Positions 1 to 12,795 of a DNA stretch of 64,000 bases are shown one piece after another. The notes under the pieces were generated by a model. It was not told where the DNA came from and ran no database searches. It worked only from the letters and a program-made list of their open reading frames with translations. Each line of letters opens with the position of its first letter. Positions within the stretch are counted from its first letter, which is position 1. The stretch spans positions 9,832,001 through 9,896,000 of the forward strand of contig NC_084774.1 of the NCBI RefSeq assembly GCF_028858725.1, written 5' to 3'. The translations under genes and the position numbers were made by a program. Source of the DNA: Colius striatus (Eukaryota; Chordata; Aves; Coliiformes; Coliidae).

Positions 1-417
1 GATGCCACAGCTCAGTTTGGGTCTCTCTGACAACGTCCTGGAGGACTCAGATTTTTGCAGAGCTCCTTCTGGGCAGACTCTGCCTTTAGCCCCAACCAGG
101 CAGGGTTCATGTTTCATTTGCTGCCAGAGCAGTCCTATAAATAGGATCCTTGGCTAACCCTTTGGATGGCTGATCCTGGCCTCTTTCCTTGCCTCTGAAG
201 GGGAGTTTTTGCTGGGGAGGGTTTCCTGCTTTTTTAAAAGCCCACACTCTTTTCTTTCTTCTTCTTTTATTTATTGTTTTAAATAGAAGTAGTGGGAGAT
301 CCCATTGAGAAACTACCTGGGATGCTCAACAAGAACCCAACAAGGAAGAGTGTATTCTGTGGGGGAAGAGGTTGTTTGGTTTAATTGTTAAACCTCAGAT
401 GAAGGCCCATGGTTCAC
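1..417. other. Non-coding, nothing recognised
   Basis: A T-rich run occurs near 230-280. No splice-bounded open frame or repeat family was recognised. Confidence 0.5.
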
Positions 418-588
418 ACAACAAAGGACTAAACCCCTGCTTAAGTAAACTATTGGAAAACACAGTTGTCTTGGCTGAGGCAGGCAGAGCCCAGGCTGAC
501 CCTGGGACAGCTTTGAGCCATCTCTGGGATGTTCTGCTTTGCTGTGACAAGTTGTTCAGCCAAGGAGCAAGGAAACAGGCAAACCCTG
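418..588 (+). repeat. Copy A of an unassigned inverted repeat pair
   Basis: This copy matches the reverse complement of 2331-2507. A nearly identical core of about 60 bases includes GACCCTGGGACAGCTTTGAG and TCTGCTTTGCTGTGACAAGT; flanks such as CTGCTTAAGTAAACTATTG also match. Similarity stops sharply outside these limits. The family is not recognised; it is not CR1. Confidence 0.8.
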
Positions 589-2330
589 GCATTTCCATCT
601 TGCAGTAAAAGGGTATTTAGCTTTGACTAAGTGAACTGAAACCTCACCAAACCTCCTTCTCTGACATGAAGTTCCACTCTCAGCCAATTCCCAGCTCAGC
701 ATGTGCTTCGTATTGACAACTCTTGTTAGCAAGAAAAGGGGAAGAAAGGAGTAATCTGAACTGAAACACTTTGTATGAGTCTATTAATGTTTGATTGCTG
801 GTGTCCAGAAGGGTGATGTTAATAATGCATTATTGCTGAAGGCTCTGCACAGCCTGGAGAGGAGGACATCAGGATGACAGCTCAAGCAGCGAGGCATGAA
901 CGTGAGCACCAAAACCAGAGCCATTTGCCAGTACATTTCCATCATACCATTTAATCTTGGAACCAAAATAACTACAAAGACTCTAAAGCTCTGCAGTACA
1001 ATTGAACCCAGTATAGATGAGATGATTTCTCCTATGATGTGCATTTCCCTTACAGAAGGTGACTCTTCAGGGGTGCCAAGCGATGCACTGCTGACCCCCA
1101 CGACTACATTTACTTGCCTTAATACAAACATCACCTTCCAAGAAAAGGTGGCATTAAAAAACTCCTCTCCCCTAAAAAAAACCCCTCACAAGCTGTTTGT
1201 GTTTGGGGTACTTGTTAAATATTAATGAGCAGGGTGAGACAAGCTAACTCAATCCATCTTGTAAATAAACCCCCTCACCATGCCAATGCTGCACCAGGAG
1301 GGAGGAGGGTTGGATGCAGGGTCCCTGCTCCTTTGGCAGGATAAAGTGCCTGAGGTTTCTTTAAAATATTCAGCATGTTTAAGTGTGTTTAATAACTGCC
1401 TGTGAAACCTAAAGTAAGAGACCATGAATCTTTCACTGTCTAAAAAGCTAACCAAAATATAAGATGAGAAGCATTGTAGAAGCTTAAATGAGAACCACCC
1501 AAGGAAAAAAGGTATGTGACCTTAAATATAAAGATGTGTCTAATCACAGCTGGCTGCTAAGAAGGGCATTATTACACTGGATGAGGAACTGCCAATATCA
1601 GTGCATTTTTCTCTTCTCCAGCAAAACTGATAGTGCCTCTGGTCAATGCCATTAGATGAAGGCTCCTAGAAGACTTTGAAATGTTTTTCTTCCAAAATGA
1701 AAGGGAATGAGACAGATCAAAGTTGAATAATGCAGGCTAAAAAGCCCCTCTTTTCCTCTTCCACTTCCTAATTAAGATTAGTGTGTAATCTCCATGAAGA
1801 CAGAGGTTCAGCAAAACCAAGAAATGGAAGTGCTGCAAATACAGGGCCAGAACCTTTCTTCACTAATTGAAGCTTTTCAAGTAGTTTCCACAAGCCATGA
1901 AGGGACAAATTACTCTCTGGGACTGGGTGAGTAGGAAGAGGAGGATTACTAAAGACAAAAGTAGGAGGAGGAGAAAGGGAAAAGATCCTGAATAATATTT
2001 TTGATGGGATTTCCAATTCCCTTTATCAGCATGTACATAATTTCTGTCTCTGTGTGGCCTGACATTGGTGACATTCACCCTGAGCATCATCTTGAACACC
2101 AAACCCAGAATTTCCAGTGCGTGGATTTAGAGCAGCCTTTGAGGGAAATCACTGTCATTTGGGGACAGTTTAAGGCTTTTGAATATGAATATGATAACTT
2201 CTTTCAGAACAAATTCAGTGCTGTTAAAACTGAGCAGCTGAAGAGGCAGAAGGTCTTAGCTGCTGCCTGTTTTGTGTGGGCAAAGTTTGGGAGGCTGGAG
2301 GCGATGCCGAGTGCTGTGACCTGACTTCTT
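589..2330. other. Spacer between the inverted repeat copies
   Basis: No exon, CR1 or transposase-like open frame was seen. If the flanking copies are ends of one element, this would be its interior, but no coding remnant supports that. Confidence 0.5.
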
Positions 2331-2507
2331 GAAGGCTTTGCCTCTTTCCTTTGCTCCTTGGCAGAATGACTTGTCACAGCAAAGCAGAGCATCCCAGAGA
2401 TGGCTCAAAGCTGTCCCAGGGTCAGCCTGGCTTCTGCCTGCCTCAGAGTACAGCCAAGCTTTGCAATAGTTTACTTAAGCAGGAGTTTAGTGCTTTAGTC
2501 CTGTTGC
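2331..2507 (-). repeat. Copy B of an unassigned inverted repeat pair
   Basis: This is the reverse complement partner of 418-588, separated from it by about 1.74 kb. Compared with copy A it has a few small indels and scattered substitutions (estimated by eye at 80-85 percent identity overall). It could be the second copy of a dispersed family, or the pair could be ends of one inverted-terminal element. Confidence 0.8.
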
Positions 2508-5500
2508 TACTGTGCCGTGTCGCAGCCCTTACACAGCAACTGACCCCGACTCCTCGGCTCCCAGCATCTGGCCAGTATTAAACAGTGGCCTGGTGAAAGT
2601 AAGGTGAACCAAGAGGATAAATAATCATCCTTTGGTGTGGGGAGATGGGCTGGGGGAAGGGAAGGAGAGATTAAAATAATCATTTCTGGAAAATGGATCA
2701 AAAAGCTCTAAGCAGAGATTATCCACAGCCCAGCCCTGACTCCGTGCCTTCCATCAACAAAAACCCCACACTACTTAGATGAAAAGTCAGAAGATTGACA
2801 TAAACCCAAGGGAAACTGGTGGCTAGCTCATTGCCTGGCTGTTTAGACCTAACAGCAGCAGCAGAACAACAACAGCCAGATTAGACTCAGCGGGGTGCCT
2901 TTTGAATCTGCTCCACTAATCGCTGCCTCCCACGGCTTATTATTATCTTCTGTGGGTAAAATCAGCTTGTTCCCAGTCTATCCCCATACAGGGCTACCAA
3001 GAAACTCCAGTAGGGCTTTTCCCTTCTTCCCCACTGGTAATAGATAAGGGCAATCCATCTTTAAAGGATGCAAAGAGCAAAGAAGCTGCAGAAAACATGA
3101 GTAGATGGTTTTAGGATTATCATGACAACAGGAGGTTCTGCTGCTTCTCTTCACAAAGAGAAGAACCTCTGGAGAAAGTGTGCACTTACCTGGCTCCAGA
3201 ACTCATGCTGGGAAGCCCAGCAAAGCCAGTCAGGCATGTGGGGACACAGAGATGGGGAGGGTGAATTTGTGGGGATGGGCAGAAGGTGAGAAGGCTTTTG
3301 TGTCACCAGAAGCATCAGCAGAGGTGACTCGCACAAAGAAATCCCAATATCTATGAGGTGAGGCTGAACCTACCACTGTTGATCACCCCTGGGCAAGTCT
3401 CTCATCCCAATGATAGAGAAAGGGGCACTTCAGAGCCTTGAGGGTGGAAAAGAAACATAGAGATGTTACCTTTTGTCATCAATTTGTAGTTTCCCCCCCA
3501 AATAAGAGAAATAGTCCATGACTGCCTTTGCTTCAGATAAAATGCTGTGAGGCAGAGAGAAGCTGGCAGCCAGTTCCAGTGGGCAGTGCTGGAAGATGTA
3601 GCTGGCTGCTGTGGAATGAAGTGACTGATAGAGAGTGCTGGAGTCAGGGTGACAAGTGACCATTCCAGAACATTTGACTGAAAGCTCAAAATGCCTCAAT
3701 TCCTTTTTATAATGGGATTATGCTTCAAGTTACACAGAGGGAATGCGCCACCCCCTAGGACCTGCTCTTGTAGTGAGCAATAACTATAGAGGGACTGCTG
3801 GTCACTCCAGGGAAACAAAGTACCTTTGATGTTGTTGGAGTATTTTCCCTCCTCCCCATCTCTCTGCCTTGCTGCTGGTTTCATTTGTCAGCATCACATC
3901 TCCCAGGCACGGATTCAGTGCAAAGCCTGGGTGGCTCATCTGCGTCCCAATCTCACTTGAGGAGTAAATAGAGCCCTTCTCCCCCTGGCAGTGCTGAGTC
4001 ATTATTTTGACATAAAGGACACACTGTTCTGCAAAAGGAAAAAGGGTCTCAGAGGGGCATTTTTTTCTGTGCTTTGTCAGCCACAGAATTTGTATAGACA
4101 TGCCTGTAAACAGAAAAGGCAGCCTAGGTCCCAGCAGGGGTGAGGAGGGAACAGAACAAAGGCTCAGACATCAGAAAGGATTTAGAGTGCTGGAGAAAGG
4201 AAGAACAATCTGAGAGAGGGAGAGGGAAAAGGTTTTGAGAGAAGGGGACAAATGCTGGGGAAGATGGAACAAAAGAAAAGGAAAGGAATAAGGGGGAGGG
4301 CAGACAGGCAAGAGAAAATGAGACTGCAGAGTGCTGAAGACAGGCAAAAGGCTGCATGGTGAGGGATGAGAGGACCCCCCCAGTTCAGCCCAGTGAGTAC
4401 ATCTGGATGGAGCTGACATCTTTTTGATGCTCAGCCCAGTCCACAGGTAGAATCAGGGTGACAGGTATTTTTAATGACCTGATGTTCCAAAGCTCTGCAT
4501 TGGCATACAGAGGACAGAGTTTTATTCCTGTATTTTCCTAGGGAAAGCCACAGCCCTCTTGTCTTCTAAAACACCATCTCTGCCCAAAGCAGGGATGTAG
4601 CAAGACATCTTCCCTCCTCAGGCTCATGGCAGGGCTGGAAGAAAACCCCTTTGGGGCAGCTCAGCCCCCTCAGAAATGACAGGAGGTTTATTTCACACAG
4701 GAAACTTCTTTCCCTACATGTTTTCATGGTGTCTAGGATGGCTAAGCCCTGCCTTTCAGCTGTTAAGACATAAATAAAGGGAGGTGTTTCTCCCTTATCT
4801 GCATGTTCCCAAGTACCCTGCAACAGCCTTATCACCTGCTCTATTATGCAACAGCATAGAGCTGTGATTTGGTACTGAATTAAAATGAGATTCCTGGATT
4901 GTGTATGAAATGATCACTTGAAGCTAAAAGCCTGGATGAAAAGTAGGGGACCAGGGAGGGTGGTGTGCCACTCAACGAGGCAACACCCAAGGTCAGTAAA
5001 TCAATGACCATCCAGGAGACAGAAAAGAACCTGAACACCACAAAGTCTCTCTGACATTCAGATCTTAAACAGTCTTTTGGCATGGCTCCAGTGACACAAA
5101 TAAAGGGTTTCATTCCCAGCAGCATGCTGGATGTCTCTCCTTTCAGCACCTGGACAATTCCTCTCCCTGCAGTTGAAGCAGCTTTCATAATCCATCATTA
5201 TACTTGCTTGAGCTTCTTGCCCATCCCTCACCCATGCCAGCACTCCCAGCAACGTGGGCCTCACATTTCACATCCCTCAGATGTGTCCTTCCCTTCACAG
5301 GACTTACTTACCCTCAGGTTTTTGTCCATGGCATGTCAGCACCATAAATTATTGCTGAGCCCAGCAGCTCTCTCTTCCACCTTCAATGCTGCACAGCTCC
5401 AACTTGCATCTGACAACTAAAGACGTGTAAGAATCCACTGCTGCCTTTTGTTGTTTGCCAAGAGTTGAAATGTTTGATTGACATGAGTTCTGTCTGACAA

Positions 5501-8251
5501 GTCTATGTATTTAAAACCCCAGCCTGCCTGCCCTCTGCTAAGAATAACTCCCATTGACATCAGCCCTGGTAATTGTATGTGAAAATGAATCCAAATATCC
5601 CCCCCTCCCCAAAAAATATCAAGAGCAGCAGAGAGAGTGTTTGCAGGGATCTGTAGAGCCAGCCAGGTAAAGCACATGGGGGGTTTATTGTCCAGATGCA
5701 TGTTGTTATGTAAAATGGGTGCAACTCCTTCATATCCCGTGGGAACATGATTCAGAAGCTTGTATCACTGCACCAAGGCTCAAATGTGTCATACCATTCA
5801 ATGTGATTAACCATCTTCCCCAAATCAAGTCATTTCAACTCATTTTAGCCATTTTTCAGCGTGACTGTTGGGAGAAAAGGAGTTATATTAAGGAACAGTT
5901 AACCATGAGGGAAGAGGAGGAAACATCTTCATTTGGCATCAGAACAAATTAACTGCCCACTAAATGGCAAAGGCTCAAGTGGGCTCTGCTGGCCTCTGAC
6001 ACCTGTGGTCAGGGCACAGCCAGCTCTCCAAGGGCTGTGGGTTTTTGCTGATCACACAGCAGTGTTAGAGAAAGTGATGCTGACCTGCAGATAACATTGT
6101 TTGGAACAAAGCCAAGGGGGTCCTACTCAGGCTGCTCCAGGCTTTGGTTGGCTTTTTACCCTCTCCACTTCTCCCATTATATTGGTTTCTTTCTGTCTGA
6201 AGGAAGAGCAAACCTTGTTATCCTACTGCCAAGATGAGAAGTGCAAAGCTTGTGCCAGTCCAGGTGAGAGGGAAAGCCTGTTGTTGCAGCAAACCCCACG
6301 CTGGGATGATGCTTCATGATGAGAGCCAGAGAACAGACCCAAATGAATGAAAACTGTAGCTGCACTTGCAGCTAGAACAGCAGCCTGCTCTGCTTCCCTG
6401 CTTTCTTTGGCCTTCATCAAAGTAAAGATCTTGTCAATGGTTAAGACATGAGCACCTGAGAGCAACCATAACCTTGATTTTCCAGAGTGAAGAATGATAA
6501 CTGATGAATACTTGAGCAGGGGACACTTAATTGAGAATAACAACCTTGTTTCAGCCATCAATCAAAGAGTCAGTTTACAATGGACTCAACAGTGCCCTGA
6601 TCTGCAGTCACAGGAGGGAAATCCTGGATGAATTAGTCCTGTTAGGTTTCCAAAAGTAACACAAGAGGTATAAAAACAGGGATGTACAAGAATTGTCAGT
6701 GTTGCTGTGCAGAGGAGCTCACTTCACTTTCCTATCCATTGACAGATGGATAGGAGATAGGCAGATGAACACAGGGGACACCAGGGACCTGCACAAGGTA
6801 ATGAAAAGCAGATTTGGGGTTGTTTCCTCTCTCCTCATGCACATGCTTCTCTTCTCTGTGCCTCCCCAAGTGCATCTCTAAGCCTGCAGTAACTCACCAC
6901 TGCCCAAACACTGCTAGAAAGGTTTGGGGATACATAACCCCCTGCACTCTCTCCTCCCTCCAACCACTCCTGCACATCTTGAAAGAGAACATGGCATAAA
7001 TTGGAAGCAAAAGGAGTTTGGGGAGAGCATGCAGGCCACAGCTAATGACACCACTCAGCCCCTAAATGGCTGTCACTCCCTACAGAATTAGTCCTGACAA
7101 GGAGCCATTATCCCTGCAGTAAACAGGCAGGGAGTGTGCAGCAGGCTGGCAGGGCTGAGAAGTGCTCTCAACTTCATTCCTTTGATGGTGCTGCTGAAAA
7201 GCAGCCTGATGTTTGCCACCTTGATAACAAACAGCAAAAGCAATGGTAATTTCCCCTTTCTGGTAGCAACCCCCCAATTCTAACTTCACACTGAGCCACA
7301 AGCACAGGGCTTCAAAGTCTGTTCTTTCCTGCCATAATTTCCCCCATTTCTTAGGAGTGTGACCTGTTTCTTTTCATGTAGCCCATCACTAGAAACCAAA
7401 GTGCTTTCACCTGGGTGCCTGTCCCTCTTTCAGGGTTTCAGGCTGCCCTGACCCCACCAGAGAAGAGGCACCTGCAGCTCTGTGAATTCATCACCTTCCT
7501 CCTTGTTTGGTTTACAATGAACAGAAAATATTGGTGAGGACAGGTTTTAGGGGGAAAAGCTTCTAGAAAAGAGAAGGCAAAGTCCTCAAGCTAGGTACCA
7601 TCTACTCAGGACTCAGAAAACAGAAGATCCACGGTGTTGGACTTCCACTCCTCAGCTTTTTCCTGTCTTCATTTCACGCCTTCACAACTGTTGTCCCCCA
7701 TGAAATTTCCATTCTCCACTATTTATCCTTTCTCTTTTTTCTCTTCTCAGCTGAAAAGTTAAGAGAACAGAGCTCAGGCTTCTGCCTGGCTGCTAATATG
7801 TTGAATAAAAGAACATGAATATATGTTAAGAGCAGATATTTGAGTTTTCAGCCAACATTTACCCCCTCCTTATGGAAACAGCTTGTCTCTAGCAGCAACC
7901 ACTCCCTTCCCAGTCACCTGGTTTCTATTAATCCACACTCTTCAGGTGCTTGCTTACAGGGGCTCAGTGCCCACTGTGCCTTTGCATCATTCAGGACAAG
8001 TTCAGCTGGTCCTGGGGAGGTAGCTGCTGTTTCCCTTGCTTTTCCTACTTGGTGAGTGACCAACACTTCAATTGTGTTTTTTTCTTCCTGAATGACAAAA
8101 AGGATGAAGTAATTGGATTGTTTTTTTCTTACCTCTGCTTGTGAGGAAGCAGTAGCCTGGCTGTTTTGTGGATATTCTCTGTAATTGTGTGGGTGCTGGG
8201 GAAATCTCCCCCTGCTGCAGGTGGGGCTTTTTCCTGGCTTGGAGGTTCTGT
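2508..8251. other. Intergenic, nothing recognised apart from a short simple repeat
   Basis: Only short chance frames and a small CAG/CAA run were seen. No CR1 copy was recognised in this stretch. Confidence 0.5.
2852..2876 (+). repeat. Short CAG/CAA simple repeat
   Basis: A run of CAG then AAC/ACA trinucleotides, about 25 bases long. It is non-coding as far as can be seen. Confidence 0.6.
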
Positions 8252-8317
8252 GTTATTGCTCTGAAGCAGGTCTTGCACAGGGATGTTATTGCTCTGAAGC
8301 AGGTCTTGCACAGGGAT
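8252..8317 (+). repeat. Perfect 33-bp tandem duplication
   Basis: Two adjacent identical 33-base units begin GTTATTGCTCTGAAGCAGGT and end CACAGGGAT. Identity is complete, which suggests a recent duplication. Confidence 0.92.
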
Positions 8318-8451
8318 GATCCTCTTGTGAGGAAGATCTCTTTAAATCCACTCCAGACTAAGTATGGATGTGGGTTTGCCCAGGGAGAGGCTGGGAAGTG
8401 TTTCAGCTCATTGTTTCCATTATTAGTTCGTTAGCTATGTAATTTGCAGCA

Positions 8452-8575
8452 TAGAATCACAGAATGGTAGGAGTTAGAAGGGGCCTTTAGAGATCATCTA
8501 GTCCAACCCCCCTGCAGAAGCAGATTCACCCACTGTCCCTGTCCTGCCTGAGTTACTTCTAGATCACAGCACATT
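8452..8575 (-). mobile_element. CR1 LINE fragment, 3' end only
   Basis: The left edge reads AGAATCACAGAATGGTAGGA, the reverse complement of the avian CR1 3' terminus, followed by the typical GATCATCTAGTCCAAC. Only about 120 bases remain, a heavily 5'-truncated copy. Confidence 0.85.
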
Positions 8576-11500
8576 GTGTTTAAAAGCATCTAAATAAAAG
8601 ATGTTTCTCTTCTCTGTGAGGAGAGCAGCTGACCTCTGAGAGATGAAAAATGTCCTTTATTTGGGGTCTGTTCTTGGTCACTTGTAACTTTAAATTTCAT
8701 GAGGAAGGGAGCAGATGAGCCAGTTGCCATCCATCACCTGCTGTTTCTCCTGCTGAGCTTGTGGAACTGATCAATCAAGCCATCAGAGACAGCCTTAATC
8801 TATTGCTGGCAGCTGATTGCAGTTTAAGGCCTGGGCTCTGACAAAGTGGGGGTTAAACTGTTCCATGTTTTGCAGTATTGTCTGTGCTGGAATGTCAAAG
8901 GGGATCAGCCCCAAGTGTGGTTAGCTGATTTTAAGACCTAGTTTTAGCTAGAAGCAGGAGTTGTGTTGTCCTCTTGAACTCCTGAGAAGCCTCTTGGGAA
9001 GAGGTGAACTGGACTTTGGAACTTGCTTCCACTTTGTTCTCCATCCCATTTGATACCTTTTGAAGTTCCCTGTTGCTGTCCCTCATTGAGGTTCTGGTGT
9101 CCCTCCCAGTGTGGGGGGAAATGGTTTTGCATTCATTTATCCATCTCTTTATGCACAAACCACACTGTGTTCAGACATACAGATATGGATGGGCTGTCTG
9201 TACAAGTATATGGGCTCTTTCAAGTCAGGCTTCCAAAGGTGTCTGTTGGAAAATAAGAAGTCTTTATGGGAAGCTGCAAACCTGTCATTTCTGGTGACAG
9301 TCAAGTTCTGTTGATTTAACCTATTTCCTCTGCTGGCTTTCAAGTCTTATCCTGAAGAAAACATTATGCCAATGCATTACCATTTATTCACAACTTGGAC
9401 TTTAAAGGAAATGATCATCCAGGAGCTGCTTTCCCCCCCCTCCCCCTTTCAGATCCTCAGAACATTTAAATAGCCTTTTTCTGCCTTCCTCACAAAGCCA
9501 GTTAAGCACTAGCTGACTCAATGCATGAGCAGAGATATCTAATTTTGTTCCAGCTTTTAAACCTCTCCTTGTCAACAAATGATTGGAGCATCTCTGCAAA
9601 GTGTACTGTCACTTGTCTGCCATCTGTCACATGTCACTCTGTGTCACTCTTTCTCTCTTATTCCCCAAGGAGGAATGGCAATTGCTGATTTACATTTCAT
9701 GTTTTTCTTTACAAAGGAAAATCCTGTTGGGATACAAATGAATTTTGTGCCCCTCACTCAACTTCAGGGAGGGGATGAACTGTTCTCTTCCAGGCACTGT
9801 GTAATTCCTTCCTGCTGCCACATTCTGCTTGTCTTGGGGCTTTTAATTATCTCTTAAATGGTTTGTTTTTAAGCAGCCATGCCTTCTGCTCGAGTCAAAG
9901 CAAAGCAAGAGTAAACAATTTCAGCAAAACCACTGCTTGTTTGTTGGTACTGGTGGGAAGAGGCTCCAGTGGAATCAAAGGGCTGGGGATAAGATTAAAT
10001 TAGAAGGGAGAAACATAATTCCTGGATTCTAGGACAGCCTCAGACTCACAACATTTTCTTTTGGGGGAATAAAAAAGGGAAGGTATTTTTAAATCTCCCA
10101 TGACAAACCATTTCCAATTAGCTCTCATTTGCTGTGGGGTAAGAGCTTGCATATGGGCAGAGCAGAGCAGCTGACGTGTTCAGACAGAGAGAGACAGAAT
10201 TAAGGGACCCTTTTGATTTTAAATCTAAGGAAGGAGGGAGGGAAGAGATCTCTACTGCTGTGGATTTCAATTGCTCCTTTTACATAGCCCCTGTCTGCCC
10301 AGCTGAGGAATCTGTATGGTAGAGAAATAACTAGTGAAAGGCTGGTTTTCTATCCATGGAAAATTATTGTTAAGAGCTCCTGTTCAGCAGTTTTTGGCTC
10401 AAGAAGCACAATGATGGTCTCTGACCTTCCCTTCTCCTTGGATGCTCCTGCTGAGCTTCCCCTCCTCTGGCTCAGAGCCTTGAGGGATGAGTAGTGCTAA
10501 AAGGGAAGCATCCCTGTGGGTTGTATCAGAGAGGCAAAAAGAGGCCAAATTTAGAGAGGTGGTTAGAAACCTGTTTGAAACTCCCCCTGCTCTTATTTAC
10601 CTGCAAATGTGTGAGGCAGTGGAGGAGTCTCAGGTGGAGAGAATGCTCTTGCAGAGAGGGTACCTGGCTGCAACAAGCACAGAGGAGGAAAGCAGGGCTG
10701 CTGGTGGCTGGCAGTGGATTTTCTCTCTTTAAGGGGCAGGGGGAAGTTTGGGAGCATCCAGAAATTTTCATCACAGTCTATACTTTGCTCTCAAAGGAAG
10801 ATTTATGCATTTCAGATGGGAAGAAAGCTTGGAGACAGCAAGCAAATAACCCAATTTGCAAGTTGTAATAGTCTCCACTTGCATCACTCCTGCTCTCAAG
10901 CTCTGGAGAGACTTCAACTGATGTGTAGTATTTTCACTCTGGCTTAGAAAAGATGATGGTTTCAAGATGTAATTAAAAGTAACACTTGTATTGATTTATG
11001 AAGCTTCCCTGTTGCACGTGGCAGAGCTTGCACCAGACTGCTGATACAGAGCAAATAAGGCTGCCCCAGCTTTGGGGAAAGCCTTGGCTTAGATCAGCAG
11101 CTCTGCCTGTGGTTACACAGGTGGAATGTGCACTTAGAGCCCTTCTACCCCTGCCTCAGACATCTGCTTTTGTTGGAAAACATCAATCTGTCTCCTGTTA
11201 AAATGCCACTAAGAGAGGCTTAGGCTGTGGGAGAGAAAACCAGGAGCTCTGGTAACCTTCAGTTGATGGGATTCACCAGGAAAGAGCCACCCAATGCCCC
11301 TCTGCTGCCCTTCTCAAAGTGTTTTTCTACTAAACCATGACAGAAACTCCAAGTGATTAGAGCAATAGGACTTTTGAGCTGAGCCTTTCAGTGAAAACAG
11401 GTACAAGATGAAACAGCAGATGAATGATTTTAACAGAGAGGTGTAAGACATTGCCTGGAGGAGCCCTGCTGATGCCATTCCCTTATTTTCCCTGTGCTTG

Positions 11501-12462
11501 TGATGAAGTGCTGCTTCCAAAAAAGAGGTGACAGACTACTTTCCCCTCTGGATTCCTGTTACAAACGAGATCCAGCTGAAGCTGCCTTTGATTCAAACAC
11601 CCTTGCAGAAGGAACGTTGGGGAGCTGTGCTTCAGCTAATTAAACTTTCAGCAGTTCACCTTTGTGAGAGCTTAATTATCTGGGATACTGCCCTGTCTAT
11701 ATTTATCTTGTGTGTCTTCCAGAGATGCATGTCAAAAAGAGGTTTGATTTGGGGGTTGTGTAACCACAAGTGTGCACAAGCTTGTCTCCTCACCTCCCTG
11801 GAAGGATAGGTGGTGAGTAGAGGTCAATTGCTGAGGGTTATCTTTTTCACATGGAGCCTGAATATCCAAGGCACCTGTATGTGTTCAGAGACATGAGTCC
11901 CATAGTTGTAACCAGAGTTGCCTTGTGAAATGTGTCCCATGCTTTGAGTGCTACAATTGCAGAAGCAAAGCTCTTGTGTGTGCAGAGCTACATATACCCC
12001 CTCTGCTAATATTTGCATCAGGAGCACAAAACCCAACTTTGGTAAATGATCTTTGCTTCCAAAGCACATGCACTGTGTCTTAAATAAAGTACAAAAGCCA
12101 CTGGAGTCCCACATCATCCCTCTGCAGAGCACATGCCCTGCAGCAGCTTTCATTCTTGCCTGGATTTCTTGAGATGTTAAACTCATCCTTCCCTCCCTCT
12201 CCTCCCTGCCTGTGGTGGTTGTTCAGCCTTTCTCACATGGGAATGTAGGTGCTGGTTTCCAGTGCAGGTGAGGCAGGCACAGCCTTTACTGAGGGCAATG
12301 TGTAATGCTGGGTAGGTGAGAGAGGGGGAAATTGAGATGATGCTGAGATTTGCTTTCATGGTTGGTTTGCTTGTGAATTCTTAACCTCTTTTTTTTTCAA
12401 CTGTAGCTGCAAATATCAGGTTTACAACCATATAATATAGGAAGGAGGCTCAAAGGAGACTT
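8576..12462. other. Intergenic, nothing recognised
   Basis: It contains a C-rich run near 9434-9447 and TAATTA-type motifs near 11636-11680. No supported gene. Confidence 0.5.
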
Positions 12463-12795
12463 TATCACCCTCTGCCACTCCCTGACAGGAGGCTGCAGTC
12501 AGGTGTGATCAGTCTCTTCTTCCAAGTAACAAGTGATAAGACAAGAGGAAAGGGGCTCAAGTTGCCCCAGGGGAGGTTGAGGTTGGAGCTGAGGCAGAAC
12601 TGTTTCCCTGAGAGGGGTGTCAGCCCCTGTGCCAGGCTGCCCAGGGAGCTGGGGGAGTGCCCAGCCCTGGAGGGATCCCAAAGCCGTGGAGCTGAGGGCT
12701 GTGGGTCAGTGCTGGGCTGGGCAGGGTGAGGACAGGACTGGGACTCCAGGAGCTTCAAGGGCTTTTCCAACCCAAATGATTCTGATTCTCTCTTT
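12463..12795 (+). mobile_element. CR1 LINE fragment
   Basis: This is CR1 3' untranslated sequence in + orientation, containing AGGCTGCCCAGGGAGCTGGG and ending TTTTCCAACCCAAATGATTC. It is the same subfamily type as the opposite-strand copy at 63133-63560. There is no coding capacity. Confidence 0.88.
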
